From Rhodospirillales bacterium (GTDB lineage Bacteria > Pseudomonadota > Alphaproteobacteria > Rhodospirillales > Casp-alpha2), in the NCBI GenBank assembly GCA_016187325.1, contig JACPJY010000009.1, positions 1-9,464 of the forward strand: a stretch of DNA of 9,464 nt, read 5' to 3'. Made by a program: the position numbers and the translations under genes. The notes under the pieces were generated by a model. That model did not search any database and was not told the DNA's origin. It was given only the letters and a program-made list of their open reading frames with translations. Numbering within the stretch: position 1 is the first letter of the stretch; each line of letters starts with the position of its first letter. Positions 8,449-9,464 of the stretch are shown here, in pieces.

Positions 8449-8475
8449 TAACCGATTCCCCGCCGCCGCTATAAC
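8448..8475 (+). promoter_or_regulatory. Candidate glnD promoter in the 56-bp divergent spacer
   Basis: TTAACC (8448-8453, 4 of 6 to the -35 consensus) and TATAAC (8470-8475, 5 of 6 to the -10 consensus) are separated by 16 bp. A start near 8482 would leave a leader of about 10 bases before the glnD ATG. The -35 touches the ribosome site of the divergent hydrolase. Alphaproteobacterial promoters often deviate from this consensus, so the call is tentative. Confidence 0.33.
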
Positions 8476-8492
8476 GGGTATCGGACCTCATC

Positions 8493-9464
8493 ATGGCAGC
8501 CATAGCCAAGCCCCGCGACATCATCGACCGCAAGGCGCTGCTCGCCAAGCTCAACGACCTTGTCGGGTGGTCCGGATACACGCCGAAGACGCAAACCCAG
8601 GTGCTCGAGATCTTCAAGGCCGCCTACACCGACGGCTGGCGGGAGATCCGCCGCCGCTTCGAGGAAGAGAGAGCCCCGAGCAGCGAAGTGGTGCGCGCCA
8701 ACGCCTATCTGGTCGACCAGCTGATCCGCAGCATTTACGATTTTACGCTGAAAAGCGTCTACCCGGCCGCCAACCCGACCACCGGCGAGTTGTTGAGCGT
8801 CACCGCCACCGGCGGCTACGGCCGCGGCGAGATGGCGCCGTTCTCCGACATCGACCTGATGTTCCTGCTTCCCTACAAGCTGACGGCGCACTCCGAGCAG
8901 GTGGTCGAGTTCATCCTCTATACGCTGTGGGACTTAGGGCTGAAGGTCGGCCACGCCACGCGCTCCATCGACGAGGCGATCCGGCTCGCCCGCGACGACA
9001 TGACCATCCGCACCAGCCTGCTCGAAGCGCGCTGGTTGTGGGGCGACCAGGCGATGTTCAAGGACTTCAAGCGCCGCTACTTCGAAGAAGTCGCCGAGAA
9101 TACCGGTCTCACGTTCGTCGAGGCAAAGCTCGCCGAGCGCGACGCCCGCCACAACCGCATGGGCGACACCCGCTACGTGCTCGAGCCCAATATCAAGGAG
9201 GGCAAGGGCGGCCTGCGCGACCTGCAGACCCTCCACTGGATCGCCAAGTACCTGTATCGGGTCGATGATGTGAAAGAACTGGAGAATCTCGGCGTCCTGA
9301 CCGCCCGCGACGTGCGCACGTTCGCCAAGGCCGAAGCGTTCCTGTGGACCGTGCGCTGCCATCTGCACTATCTCAACGGCCGCGCCGAAGAGCGGCTGAC
9401 CTTCAACGTGCAGAGCGAGATCAGCAACCGCATGGGCTACGCCGACCGCGCCGGCGTCAAGGGC
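8493..9464 (+). CDS. glnD: [Protein-PII] uridylyltransferase / uridylyl-removing enzyme GlnD, N-terminal part (3' end outside window)
   Basis: The frame opens at the ATG at 8493 and runs without a stop to the last base, giving 324 of the roughly 900 residues usual for GlnD. The nucleotidyltransferase motif is clear: TATGGYGRGEMAPFSDIDLM, with Gly107/Gly108 and the metal-binding Asp119 and Asp121 in the G-x11-D-x-D pattern. Further on come the family signatures RYVLEPNIKEGKGGLRDLQTLHW (about 229-251) and ERLTFNVQSEISNRMGY (about 302-318). GlnD senses glutamine and uridylylates or de-uridylylates PII (GlnB/GlnK), steering glutamine synthetase and nitrogen gene expression in the cytoplasm. The HD domain for removal and the two ACT domains that bind glutamine would lie beyond the window. 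Only a weak CGGA sits before the start. It points away from the hydrolase, 56 bp apart, and follows mutS in the same direction after the hydrolase. Confidence 0.96.
   Translation, partial: MAAIAKPRDIIDRKALLAKLNDLVGWSGYTPKTQTQVLEIFKAAYTDGWREIRRRFEEERAPSSEVVRANAYLVDQLIRSIYDFTLKSVYPAANPTTGELLSVTATGGYGRGEMAPFSDIDLMFLLPYKLTAHSEQVVEFILYTLWDLGLKVGHATRSIDEAIRLARDDMTIRTSLLEARWLWGDQAMFKDFKRRYFEEVAENTGLTFVEAKLAERDARHNRMGDTRYVLEPNIKEGKGGLRDLQTLHWIAKYLYRVDDVKELENLGVLTARDVRTFAKAEAFLWTVRCHLHYLNGRAEERLTFNVQSEISNRMGYADRAGVKG

Noticed and set aside
8387..9268. A 293-codon plus-strand open frame over the start of glnD
   Set aside because: It is out of frame with glnD, whose own frame carries the nucleotidyltransferase motif and stays open to the window end.

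Overview
The window reads as ordinary chromosomal DNA of a GC-rich alphaproteobacterium. The grounds are the strong G/C bias at third codon positions, the protein-level resemblance of the genes to alphaproteobacterial relatives, and the gene order malic enzyme - mutS - glnD, which I recall from rhizobia and related groups. I cannot name a genus; a Rhodospirillales-like or other environmental alphaproteobacterium would fit. No insertion sequence, CRISPR array, tRNA, rRNA or phage gene was seen.

Left part (1-2320), envelope and ADP-ribose functions. The 3' half of an AmpG-type major facilitator permease (muropeptide import for cell-wall recycling) runs rightward and meets, stop codon to stop codon, a leftward family 9 glycosyltransferase of the lipopolysaccharide heptosyltransferase type. 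Divergent from that, across a short spacer, is a YmdB-like macro-domain O-acetyl-ADP-ribose deacetylase.

Middle part (2350-7638), a conserved housekeeping block. A leftward malic enzyme fused to a phosphotransacetylase-like domain (MaeB/Tme type) diverges across about 264 bp from a full-length rightward mutS, the mismatch-recognition ATPase.

Right part (7639-9464). A 309-bp intergenic stretch after mutS has an odd composition: two AT-rich arms (about 32% and 27% G+C by hand count) around a core of about 60% G+C that holds small hairpins. It is followed by a leftward isochorismatase-family cysteine hydrolase, which diverges across only 56 bp from the 5' part of glnD (PII uridylyltransferase, the nitrogen sensor), cut by the window end. 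The hydrolase and the AT-rich spacer therefore sit between mutS and glnD, which are direct neighbours in the rhizobial arrangement I recall.

No clearly novel multi-gene system is visible. The places most worth a second look are the 7639-7947 spacer, the hydrolase inserted between mutS and glnD, and the compact hydrolase/glnD divergent promoter region.
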